From NCBI GenBank assembly GCA_016715115.1, contig JADKBM010000004.1:124001-188000 (forward strand): a stretch of DNA of 64,000 nt. The letters are read 5' to 3'. The position numbers were made by a program, and so were the translations under genes. Origin of the DNA: Acidobacteriota bacterium. GTDB lineage: Bacteria; Acidobacteriota; Blastocatellia; Pyrinomonadales; Pyrinomonadaceae. Positions 38,990 to 45,813 of this stretch are shown here, piece by piece; positions within the stretch are counted from its first letter, which is position 1, and each line of letters starts with the position of its first letter. Below the pieces are notes generated by a model. It did no database searches. It saw only the letters and a list, made by a program, of their open reading frames with translations, and was not told the DNA's origin.

Positions 38990-40085
38990 CATTTTCAGGG
39001 TTAGTACCCAAAAATGTACCTTTTAGTTCTTCCTCAAGCTTGCCCGCTATCAATTGAGTGGTTTGATTTTTGAAGCTTGGCGAGAAGTGTTTGTACCGTT
39101 CAAGCTCCTCTGAACGATGGCCGGTCATCTTTCTGATAATTGCATCCGCTACTCCTTCCATAAAGAGCATCGTGGTTGCGAAGTGCCTTAAGTCATGGAT
39201 TCTTAAATCCTCAATTCCGGCTAAATCCCGAACTCGTCTGAACCGCTTTCCAAGATCCCATGCGTAAGGCCTGGAAAAGTTCTCTTTGTATTTGACGTTC
39301 GGACGGGCCGGGAAAAGATATTCATGGTTTCCATAACTCGGCAACTGCTTTAGAGCCAGTACACACATTTGTGGCAATGGCAGACGATTTGAACGCTTGT
39401 TCTTGCTGTCCTTCTTGGGCAGATAAATTGACGGAAATTCCACATCTAGCTGAACTTCAGTCCACTTACGGGAAAGAACCCCGGTTTTCCGAAGTCCGGT
39501 ACAGGCAGCCAAAATGATAAAGCCTTGAAGCTCGAAGTCTTTTACAATTTGGCACTGTGTTATTAAAGCCGCAAGTTCTGACACTTCAACGAATCGGTCC
39601 CGTGCCTCTCGTTCTGGGATCTGGGGAATTACTCGGACGGGATTGTCGTCATACTTCTTCCAATTAATTGCAAAGTTGAATGACGAATTCAAAATAGTCC
39701 GGTAATGATTAACGGTAGACGGGGAATGGGTCTTCAATAAATCTTTCAAAAACTCATCAATTGTCTCCGGTAAAAAGTTGCGGGCCTTTATCTTTCGGAA
39801 CTTATCCAGCCGGTGCATTAAATACATAAAGCCCCGTTTGGTTTTCCCATGACGTTCCCACCAAAAGTCTAAAATTTCGCCGACTGTAAGTGTTTCGAAT
39901 CGGCGGGTTGGTATCAGTTTGTTTTCGGCTGCCTGATTTAGCCGTTTGTCCCGAAATGCTCTCGCAATTTCGGGGTTGGTTGTCTGTGCCGACTCTTTAA
40001 TCGTCTTTCCATGCTCGTCTTGATACCTAATCCACAAATGCGGACGGTTCTTATAGCGATGATAAACGCCTCTTGGTAATTTCAT
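38973..40085 (-). CDS. int: Tyrosine integrase of a tRNA-Asp-inserted element
   Basis: A 370-residue phage-type site-specific recombinase. Its catalytic residues are all present: R199 (T-G-L-R-K), H297-x-x-R300 (H-D-L-R-H), H323 (T-G-H-R) and Y331 (E-R-Y-K-H-F). An N-terminal arm-binding segment (about 1-60) and a SAM-like core-binding domain (about 65-160) precede them. A strong AGGAGG lies just before its ATG, inside the preceding gene, with which it overlaps (ATGA). Being the first gene after tRNA-Asp and reading toward it, it marks the left boundary of the island. Base composition is lower in G+C than the genes to the left. Confidence 0.93.
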   Translation of the reverse strand: MKLPRGVYHRYKNRPHLWIRYQDEHGKTIKESAQTTNPEIARAFRDKRLNQAAENKLIPTRRFETLTVGEILDFWWERHGKTKRGFMYLMHRLDKFRKIKARNFLPETIDEFLKDLLKTHSPSTVNHYRTILNSSFNFAINWKKYDDNPVRVIPQIPEREARDRFVEVSELAALITQCQIVKDFELQGFIILAACTGLRKTGVLSRKWTEVQLDVEFPSIYLPKKDSKNKRSNRLPLPQMCVLALKQLPSYGNHEYLFPARPNVKYKENFSRPYAWDLGKRFRRVRDLAGIEDLRIHDLRHFATTMLFMEGVADAIIRKMTGHRSEELERYKHFSPSFKNQTTQLIAGKLEEELKGTFLGTNPENEKKSP

Positions 40086-40456
40086 ATTTCCTCCTGAAGA
40101 TTATTTGTTACCAAGTTGGTTTTGGGTGTCGGTCTCTGAAAATGGTGACTCAGCTTCTTTACAGTTTCAATCGGATCGTCAAAACAGATAGGAATAATCA
40201 AAGTGGCAGATTTCGAAGGGCTTAGAACATAAAGAAATGCATCACCATTCTCTATTTCTTCTTCGTCGTACTTGAGTTGGTATTCGAAATTGACAGGTTT
40301 ATCGTTAGGTTCCGCTGGCGCAATTTCGGCGAACTCCGTACTGAGTTTGATTCGGGCGGAAATTACATTTGATCCCCAAGATTCAAACACGCCGAGGATG
40401 GGTAGGTCGGCTAAATCTCCTTTTATCGTTGGCTTTTTGAAGGTTGTAGATGACAT
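40082..40456 (-). CDS. Small protein coupled to the integrase gene
   Basis: About 124 residues from the ATG at 40456; the frame continues upstream to a TTG at 40528. Its stop overlaps the integrase ATG, so the two are translationally coupled. It is acidic in the middle (K-Y-D-E-E-E-I-E-N-G-D-A) with several beta-strand-like segments and no helix-turn-helix that I can see. The location is where excisionase-like accessory genes often sit, but no sequence motif supports that role. Function unknown. Confidence 0.55.
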   Translation of the reverse strand: MSSTTFKKPTIKGDLADLPILGVFESWGSNVISARIKLSTEFAEIAPAEPNDKPVNFEYQLKYDEEEIENGDAFLYVLSPSKSATLIIPICFDDPIETVKKLSHHFQRPTPKTNLVTNNLQEEI

Positions 40457-40752
40457 ACCCCCCAGCACAAGATCATATTGTCTGCGGAGGAAAATGGGAC
40501 TCCCAACTAACGTTGGGGGGCAAATCAACTAAAGAGTTCTTTTTTGCGTTTTCATTGAAGATGGTTGCCGGCTATGTTTGTAGGATCTAAGGGTTGACCA
40601 CCACCTTCGGCAACCCGTAACTACGAGGTATAACTGACGTTTAAGTTCTAGACACTAGGCTAGCCTTAGGACAAGACCTCACAAATTAGGCAATATCTGC
40701 AAAAGCGTGGCGTTCAAAATCCCGCATAATAGCGTCAATTTTACCCGCAAAA

Positions 40753-40801
40753 AACCCGTCCTATCCGCGAAGATATAAACGGGTTGTTTGGTCGCGGATA
40801 G
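40753..40801. repeat. Interleaved inverted repeats (A-B-A'-B')
   Basis: Arm A AACCCGT (40753-40759) pairs with ACGGGTT (40779-40785), while arm B CTATCCGCGA (40761-40770) pairs with TCGCGGATAG (40792-40801). The arms cross, so the two stems are either mutually exclusive or form an H-type pseudoknot. Confidence 0.85.
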
Positions 40802-40873
40802 TTTTGTGTATTTGTTCTAATTCGTAAGAACGGTCTTAGGCTTCCTAATCGTAGCAGGCCCACAAATTCTGTC

Positions 40874-40896
40874 AATAGCTGTTATCCACAGCTATT
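40874..40896. promoter_or_regulatory. DnaA box within a 9-bp palindrome
   Basis: AATAGCTGT (40874-40882) and ACAGCTATT (40888-40896) are perfectly complementary around TATCC. They enclose TTATCCACA (40882-40890), an exact match to the consensus DnaA box. Confidence 0.55.
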
Positions 40897-40940
40897 CGTT
40901 CATTTCTGAGTGGCAACCGCGCCAACAGTTCGTGCGGTAA

Positions 40941-41244
40941 GCTCTTTTACGAAGAGCTAGTTTCGTCCCGCCCTTGCCTAAGCCAGTGGTTAACGTTAGC
41001 GCAGGCTACCCTTGTCGCAGGTTGAGGAAGCAGTTAGCGACGAAACCCGAAGCGGCCGGAAAAGCTGGTTTAGCTTTTCCGGGTTGTCCAGGTGGTCGCC
41101 TGGACAAAAGCGAAGTCGCCTCGTCTCGCCCTCATCAAATTAGTTTGATGAGGTATCGGTAAGATGAGAATTAGTGGCTACTAATTCGAGCGAGCGGCGA
41201 GGCGACAAGGGTAGCCTGCGGTAAGCAGGCAAGGGCGGGGCTAG
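40941..41244. ncRNA. Dense multi-hairpin block: putative structured RNA or DNA origin element
   Basis: About 300 bp with at least seven perfect stems. Outer stems: 40967-40979 with 41227-41239 (13 bp), and 41000-41018 with 41202-41220 (19 bp). Inner stems: 41056-41066/41072-41082 (11 bp), 41084-41092/41099-41107 (9 bp), 41130-41139/41144-41153 (10 bp, TTAG loop), 41168-41175/41180-41187 (8 bp, GGCT loop), and 41115-41123/41198-41206 (9 bp). The last shares its right arm with the 19-bp stem, so they compete. Whether it works as RNA or as single-stranded DNA cannot be told. It matches no class I can name. Confidence 0.6.
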
Positions 41245-41331
41245 TAAATACGGGCGTTTGACCGAGTAAGTTACACATACTATATGGTCGTATCGTATGT
41301 GCTAGTTTTCTTCCAAATCTGATCCTTGGTC

Positions 41332-41360
41332 AAAACAAAAAGAGCACGACCGCCGTGCTC
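41332..41360 (-). terminator. Rho-independent terminator of the Rep-like gene
   Basis: GAGCACG (41342-41348) and CGTGCTC (41354-41360) form a 7-bp stem. On the minus strand it is followed by a T-rich tract (complement of 41332-41341), just beyond the Rep-like stop. Confidence 0.8.
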
Positions 41361-41372
41361 CTTTGCGTGTTC

Positions 41373-43010
41373 TTATTGGTCAAGTTTTGGGAGTTGCCAG
41401 TCTTCGAACTTTGATTCGATCTCAAGGTCGTGGCTGCATATGTGCGTGGCCTTGTAACTAGGGTCTTCCGGGAGCTTGACGTTGCGATGACCCTTTTCAT
41501 CGCAAAGTTGGCACGCTACTATTTGGGCTTCCCGTTGCTTACGCAAAGTCTCGGCCTCGGCTTCTTTTTTTGTTCGTTGCTTTTCAAACTCCATCGCCCT
41601 AAGGCGGGCTTGAAATCTGTCGGGTAACGCGTAATTCTGTTCGATCGCATTGATTAAAAAGCCTGCCTTGTTTATGGTGTTGAGGTTTCGGAATTCGAAA
41701 GCCCGAATTTGGAGATCGACGCGATTGGGTGGGTACTTCATGAGAAGCTGGTACGCCTTCGATTCCGTGATCATAAAATCGGTAGTTAAGTGAGTTAGCA
41801 ATTCTCGTTGTCCGGATAAGAGATGGGTTTCCAGTGTGGTAATTGCCATTACAATGGCTCCCCTCTCTTCAGGGATCGCCTCAGCGTCAAAATTTGGGGT
41901 CGCCACTGCGACTTTTTCCTTTAAGGGTACTTCGATACCATCTTTAGCCGGAAGGTCGCTAATTTCGTCAATTTTTGCGTTTTGGGATTCCTTGACTGAA
42001 ACGAGAGAAGCGACTTCTTTTTTCCGCCGGTTTGAAATGTGTACTTGAATCCGGTTGATGGATTCTTTAGCGGCGGTGCCGACGAAATAACGAATTGAGA
42101 AATCAAGTTCATGATCCGGTTCTTTGAACTTGCGATATTCGACCTTTGTTAGAAAACCGGAGTCGAGATGATCTTGAACAACTCTGTTCATCTGAGCCGT
42201 CACGCGTTTCAAGCTATCGAACTTTTTTAATGTGTGATGATTTTTGATGTACCACGAATATTTTATTTCAAAAAACGGGGCGTTGTATTTTAGTGTTCCG
42301 TAGATCTTTCCTGCAAGTAGTTCATACCACCTTCGAGCAATCGGCTTTACGGAAAACATATACTCGTTATCGATGAGACGATGTTGCTGCGCTTGAAGCT
42401 GCTGCATCTGAACTTCGATGGGGTCGAGCCGAATGTAAACTTGATCCTCAAGATCAAATTCAAATTGTTGGTTCTTGAGTTCGTCTTCGGTTAGGTGATG
42501 TTCCCCTATCGCATAAACTGACATCCGCGAAAAGCGAGATTTGATCTGCAAGAATTTCTCTCTCCCCTCGTCATCAAACTCGCCGGTTGGAAACCAAAGA
42601 TCGGCGACGCATCCGGCAAATGCAATTTGAGTTAAGCATTTGATCAGCTCGCGCGCCTGATGACCGCCTTCGCTCCAGCCGACCATCCTGAGACAGTGAC
42701 GCATACCGCCAAGACGGATGATTTGCGGAATAGTTCCATCCTCTTTTCGGCTGGCATCGATGCCCGGTTTGATAAGCATGTACCAAACTTCATGAGCCTC
42801 GACCCCGGCGGGTCCGACCTCGCTGTGTGTGTTATGAAAAACCTGCCAACTGATTGGGTGTCCGGCCTGGTCGATGCCTTTGAACTTAACTGCTTTCGGA
42901 ATATCTTTCCTTCGATAAGTCAGATTGAAAAACGGCAGGTCGGTTGTCGTCTTTGGCACAAAGGTTACCTTGTGCTGATCTGGTTTTAGTGGAATTAATT
43001 CGACTGCCAT
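41373..43010 (-). CDS. Putative plasmid-type replication initiator (RepA/RPA-like)
   Basis: A 545-residue soluble protein. The first half has the layout of replication-initiator A proteins. It includes a segment around W-Q-V-F-H-N-T...E-V-W-Y-M-L-I-K (about residues 50-85), the helix H-Q-A-R-E-L-I-K-C-L-T-Q, and the R-W-Y-E-L-L-A-G-K-I-Y-G segment followed by a likely winged helix. Near the C-terminus there is a possible zinc site (C-Q-L-C-D-E-K-G-H ... C-S-H). Context is strong: four iterons lie 155 bp upstream and a DnaA box and structured block lie downstream. The family call is by pattern memory only and could be wrong. Confidence 0.5.
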   Translation of the reverse strand: MAVELIPLKPDQHKVTFVPKTTTDLPFFNLTYRRKDIPKAVKFKGIDQAGHPISWQVFHNTHSEVGPAGVEAHEVWYMLIKPGIDASRKEDGTIPQIIRLGGMRHCLRMVGWSEGGHQARELIKCLTQIAFAGCVADLWFPTGEFDDEGREKFLQIKSRFSRMSVYAIGEHHLTEDELKNQQFEFDLEDQVYIRLDPIEVQMQQLQAQQHRLIDNEYMFSVKPIARRWYELLAGKIYGTLKYNAPFFEIKYSWYIKNHHTLKKFDSLKRVTAQMNRVVQDHLDSGFLTKVEYRKFKEPDHELDFSIRYFVGTAAKESINRIQVHISNRRKKEVASLVSVKESQNAKIDEISDLPAKDGIEVPLKEKVAVATPNFDAEAIPEERGAIVMAITTLETHLLSGQRELLTHLTTDFMITESKAYQLLMKYPPNRVDLQIRAFEFRNLNTINKAGFLINAIEQNYALPDRFQARLRAMEFEKQRTKKEAEAETLRKQREAQIVACQLCDEKGHRNVKLPEDPSYKATHICSHDLEIESKFEDWQLPKLDQ

Positions 43011-43032
43011 TTTCGATTGTGAAAATTATTAG

Positions 43033-43094
43033 CAACAACAATTTCGGTGCCGACAAGCCCGTTCCAATCCTGTCGATCATCTTACTTGTTGTTG
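43033..43094 (-). promoter_or_regulatory. Hairpin in the leader of the Rep-like mRNA
   Basis: CAACAACAA (43033-43041) pairs with TTGTTGTTG (43086-43094). An inner stem CGACA (43051-43055)/TGTCG (43071-43075) sits within. The structure ends about 20 bases before the Rep-like ATG and could control its translation. Confidence 0.5.
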
Positions 43095-43164
43095 TTCTTA
43101 AAATAAGTTCTTCTTAGTTCTGTTTTACGATTGTCCTTTGTTTACAATGCATTGCGCATATTTT

Positions 43165-43252
43165 GGACACTACTCACTACACACTTGGACACCACTGACT
43201 ACACACTCGGGACACGACTCACTACACAGGGAGGACGCTACTGACTACACGG
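43165..43252. repeat. Four iterons, 20-bp units every 22-23 bp
   Basis: Units start at 43165, 43187, 43210 and 43233. Each contains a GGACAC (GGACGC in the fourth) then ACTCACTACACA or ACTGACTACACA, with C and G alternating from unit to unit. The regular two-turn spacing directly upstream of a Rep-like gene is what plasmid iterons look like. Confidence 0.8.
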
Positions 43253-43524
43253 TTGAATAGGATTTCTGATCTTTATTTCGAGGTGTGGAAACTTTGGTTG
43301 GTGCTTTTATTATAACACGCCAGCGGAAAAGGTTTTTTGTCGGGTAGTGGGGAACAACTTTTTGCGGTGACGGTTCCTCGTTAAATATGCCACTAAAAAT
43401 TCTTTCGCTCGGTCTTATAAGTTCTTGTTTTGATCATCAAAAATAAGCTCGAGGTTGATGCGTTTCTTTGGTCTCAATTTTGAAATAGGGGAGTGCCGAC
43501 CGGAAGTATCGATCATCACTTTTC
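43253..43524. other. AT-rich non-coding stretch
   Basis: No gene recognised. It contains A/T-rich runs (TTTTATTATAACAC, TTAAATATGCC) adjacent to the iterons, which would suit an opening region of an origin, but no repeated 13-mers were found. Confidence 0.4.
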
Positions 43525-43764
43525 TTATTCTCCTTGGCCACCCGAATAGGTCGGCGGCGCGATCTCAATTTGAGCGATCATGGGACGAACTTTTTTTGGA
43601 CGTTGTGACCGGGATGGCTTTCCATATTCTATTTTTCGGATATAGCATATCGTCCTCGAACTGTCCCAGAGTTTTCCAATTATTCCACGATGGATCGGCG
43701 TGTCTTTTTCGTAAATTAGATCCAAACAATTCTTGGGATCGTCATTGTCGGATAGGAATTTCAT
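43525..43764 (-). CDS. Possible small protein, unknown
   Basis: A 79-residue frame (start ATG at 43764) with mixed polar composition, a Lys/Arg-rich middle (K-P-S-R-S-Q-R-P-K-K-V-R-P) and a Pro-rich end. It has no ribosome-binding site. A longer frame on the opposite strand looks less protein-like. It might be a remnant. Function unknown. Confidence 0.3.
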   Translation of the reverse strand: MKFLSDNDDPKNCLDLIYEKDTPIHRGIIGKLWDSSRTICYIRKIEYGKPSRSQRPKKVRPMIAQIEIAPPTYSGGQGE

Positions 43765-43810
43765 CTGTGGCACTGTGCCTTAAAAACTAAGAAGTTATGG
43801 GCTTTCAAAA

Positions 43811-43966
43811 TTATTGTAATTCAAAGATCTGTTTGAGCTCGGCAACGAAAGAATCGTCATAAGAAAAATTTATTACCGGTCGGTGATGAGTTTTGAAAGC
43901 GAGTACAAGATCGGTGAGATAGGGGATTTGAAAAGTTTGCCCAACGGCTTCGCCTAAACTTTCCAA
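43811..43966 (-). CDS. Possible 51-residue protein or gene remnant
   Basis: The frame reads like real protein (G-Q-T-F-Q-I-P-Y-L-T-D-L-V-L-A-F-K-T-H-H and S-Y-D-D-S-F-V-A-E-L-K-Q-I-F-E-L-Q). A TTG at 43966 is preceded five bases upstream by GAGGGTGG. The protein-like sequence continues upstream of the TTG (D-N-F-L-A-R-G-W-L), then meets an in-frame TAG at 43994. An ATG in another frame at 44003 (M-R-L-G) would join it after a shift, so it may be a decayed, frameshifted gene. Function unknown. Confidence 0.35.
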   Translation of the reverse strand: MESLGEAVGQTFQIPYLTDLVLAFKTHHRPVINFSYDDSFVAELKQIFELQ

Positions 43967-44230
43967 AAGCCACCCTCGGGCTAAAAAATTATCCTAAACG
44001 CATTGCCAGCGAGTAGGGCGAAGACCGCTGATCGCGTCCGGTTCAATAGCGTGTTGGGCATACGCTTTACCCAAAGGTTTCAGCCCTACCGTAAGCCTTT
44101 GGTTAGAACCAGGGAAGTTGTGCCCGGGGGTGGTCCTTTCATCATAACACCGGAAGGAATGCCCTTCACAGAATTTGTAATTCTTGCTACGCTGAACGCA
44201 CAAAGACGACAACAGGAGGACTAATGATCT
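43967..44230. other. Upstream region of the zinc-finger gene
   Basis: It holds a CCAAAGG/CCTTTGG inverted repeat (about 44069-44102) and, at its end, the AGGAGG ribosome-binding site for the gene at 44231. A 73-residue plus-strand frame ending at 44224 exists but its composition is not convincing. Confidence 0.4.
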
Positions 44231-44818
44231 ATGAAGAAAATAGACGTGGCAGAGCTGCGCTTAAAAATTGATATGGATAGCCAGTATGTGGATTTTGCAA
44301 TTCTTCGTTCCGCGTTAAGTGTCTCAAAGGTTGCGGGGGATTCAGGCGTAAAACTATCAGAGCCTACCTTTGAAGGCGAATGCCGGGGGACATGCCCAAA
44401 ATGCAAAAAGGAAAAGAGCTTCACCGTTAACATCAACACGAACCGATTCAATTGTTTCGGCAAGGGTTGTAATTTGAAAGGCGGGGGAGTTATCGATTTC
44501 TTTTCGAAACTCAATGAGGTGTCGGCAAAAGACGCTTCTCATCTTCTGGCTTATGCGTATGGCATTCAGCCATACAGTTCGGTGCCGGTCGCGGAAGAAA
44601 ACAGAAAGCCAAAACCAAACGCGCAGGTAAACGGTAATGGGGTTGAATCTCTGCCGGCTAATAGGGGAGCGGTCACGCGGGCCGAGTTCGACGATTTGAA
44701 CGCCGGGTTCGAACGGTTATGTAGGATCGTATGGACCTACATGCTCGAAAATGGCGCACCTAGCGGTATAGCCGAAGAGTACGATCCGCCGCTGACCAAA
44801 CATCACGTTACAGAGTAA
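44231..44818 (+). CDS. Stand-alone DnaG-type (CHC2-like) zinc-finger protein
   Basis: A 195-residue protein with a primase-type zinc finger: C55-P-K-C58, then S-F-T-V-N-I-N-T-N-R-F-N-C75-F-G-K-G-C80, followed by G-G-G-V-I-D-F-F as in bacterial DnaG zinc domains (which have Cx2C where this has Cx4C in the second pair). No TOPRIM or polymerase domain follows; the remainder is a polar linker and a short helical end. Similar zinc-finger-only proteins occur on plasmids and phages. An AGGAGG precedes the ATG with an 11-base gap. It is 41 bp from the DUF932 gene, probably the same operon. Confidence 0.7.
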   Translation: MKKIDVAELRLKIDMDSQYVDFAILRSALSVSKVAGDSGVKLSEPTFEGECRGTCPKCKKEKSFTVNINTNRFNCFGKGCNLKGGGVIDFFSKLNEVSAKDASHLLAYAYGIQPYSSVPVAEENRKPKPNAQVNGNGVESLPANRGAVTRAEFDDLNAGFERLCRIVWTYMLENGAPSGIAEEYDPPLTKHHVTE

Positions 44819-44859
44819 ACAACTTTGTCATTACGTCAGGATTACATAGGAGGTAGAGA

Positions 44860-45561
44860 ATGAACGCAACACTGATGGCCCATTGCGGCACAGTTAAAGT
44901 TGACCGGCAGTTTCTAGAACAAATCGAAACCCCACCGGTTACGGATACTTTTCAACCGATTTCTCACAGTGTTCTCGTGAACGCAGTCGAGGAATCACTG
45001 GCCTTTAGACACATTTCTATCGAGAAAAGTGAATTCGCGGTTTCTCAGGACGGCATGAAAATGTTTGGACTGTTGGAAGTCAACCAAGTTTACGAGGGCG
45101 TCAATTTCGCGATCGGACTTCGAAATGCGAACGACAAGTCGATGAGGCTCGGAATGGTTGCTGGTTATAGAGTTTTCGTCTGCGACAACATGTCGTTTTC
45201 AGGTGACTTCAAACCGCTTCTAGCAAAACACACCAAAAACCTTGATTTAGTCGAATCCGTTTCAATCGGGATCGACAGAATCCAAAGGGGATGGCAACCG
45301 CTTCGGGAAGCGATTGACTACAAACGGGCGACCCACATTGACCCCGATGACGCGAAGGTTTTGATTTATAACGCCTTTGCTCACCGTCACCTTCCTATTT
45401 CTCTTTTTAGGGAAGTATCGCAAGAGTTCGGCACAACGCCGGAATCTACTCTGTGGTCGCTGGAAAACAACTTTACGGAGTCGTTTAAGAAGCTGAAGCC
45501 GATAGCTCAGTTCAAAGCAACGGCGAAGTTGCCAGCACTCCTCGATTTTCAACCCGCTTAA
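44860..45561 (+). CDS. DUF932 family protein
   Basis: A 233-residue soluble protein. The layout fits DUF932, a family common on plasmids and phages and of unknown function: an opening with I-S-H-S-V-L-V-N-A-V, a central G-L-L-E-V-N-Q-V-Y-E-G-V-N-F-A-I-G-L-R-N-A-N-D-K-S, then V-A-G-Y-R-V-F-V-C-D-N-M-S-F-S-G-D. A very good AGGAGGT ribosome-binding site lies before the ATG, and a strong terminator follows. It supports the plasmid or phage character of this segment. Confidence 0.75.
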   Translation: MNATLMAHCGTVKVDRQFLEQIETPPVTDTFQPISHSVLVNAVEESLAFRHISIEKSEFAVSQDGMKMFGLLEVNQVYEGVNFAIGLRNANDKSMRLGMVAGYRVFVCDNMSFSGDFKPLLAKHTKNLDLVESVSIGIDRIQRGWQPLREAIDYKRATHIDPDDAKVLIYNAFAHRHLPISLFREVSQEFGTTPESTLWSLENNFTESFKKLKPIAQFKATAKLPALLDFQPA

Positions 45562-45582
45562 ATGGTCACCTAGGCCACTCTC

Positions 45583-45622
45583 AGACACACTAACTTCAAA
45601 AGTATAAGTGTGTCTTTTTTTT
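45583..45622 (+). terminator. Strong rho-independent terminator
   Basis: AGACACACT (45583-45591) and AGTGTGTCT (45607-45615) form a perfect 9-bp stem followed by a T-tract to 45622, closing the zinc-finger/DUF932 operon. Confidence 0.92.
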
Positions 45623-45813
45623 GACGAGCCAACTTCGGTAGGTCTTTTGCGTTTTGTTGTATTAAAGCCCGCTGCCGATCGTCTCGCGTTTTTTTTCTGA
45701 CAGTGCAGTATTACTCGAAGTTTGGTCAGACAAAAGGGCCTGAATGCAATAAATGGCTCGAATTTTTCTTTTGGTTTAACTATGATAGGACAAAAGATTA
45801 CTTCGAACGTTAA

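Larger units (their letters stand above)
40457..41372. other. 916-bp non-coding stretch with ordered palindromes
   Basis: No credible coding frame is seen between the integrase-linked gene and the Rep-like gene. It contains an interleaved inverted-repeat element (40753-40801), a palindrome with a DnaA box (40874-40896), a dense hairpin block (40941-41244) and a terminator (41332-41360). Taken together it looks like an origin or a structured RNA region. Confidence 0.6.

Noticed and set aside
40941..41244. Group II intron or integron attC array
   Set aside because: No domain V motif, no reverse transcriptase or integron integrase, and no attC core sites recognised.
43165..43252. CRISPR array
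   Set aside because: Units are contiguous with only 2-3 bp between them; no unique spacers and no cas genes.
43455..43790. 111-residue plus-strand ORF
   Set aside because: Unusual composition, no ribosome-binding site, and overlaps a more plausible minus-strand frame.
44003..44224. 73-residue plus-strand ORF before the zinc-finger gene
   Set aside because: Composition not convincing; no start signal; overlaps an inverted repeat.
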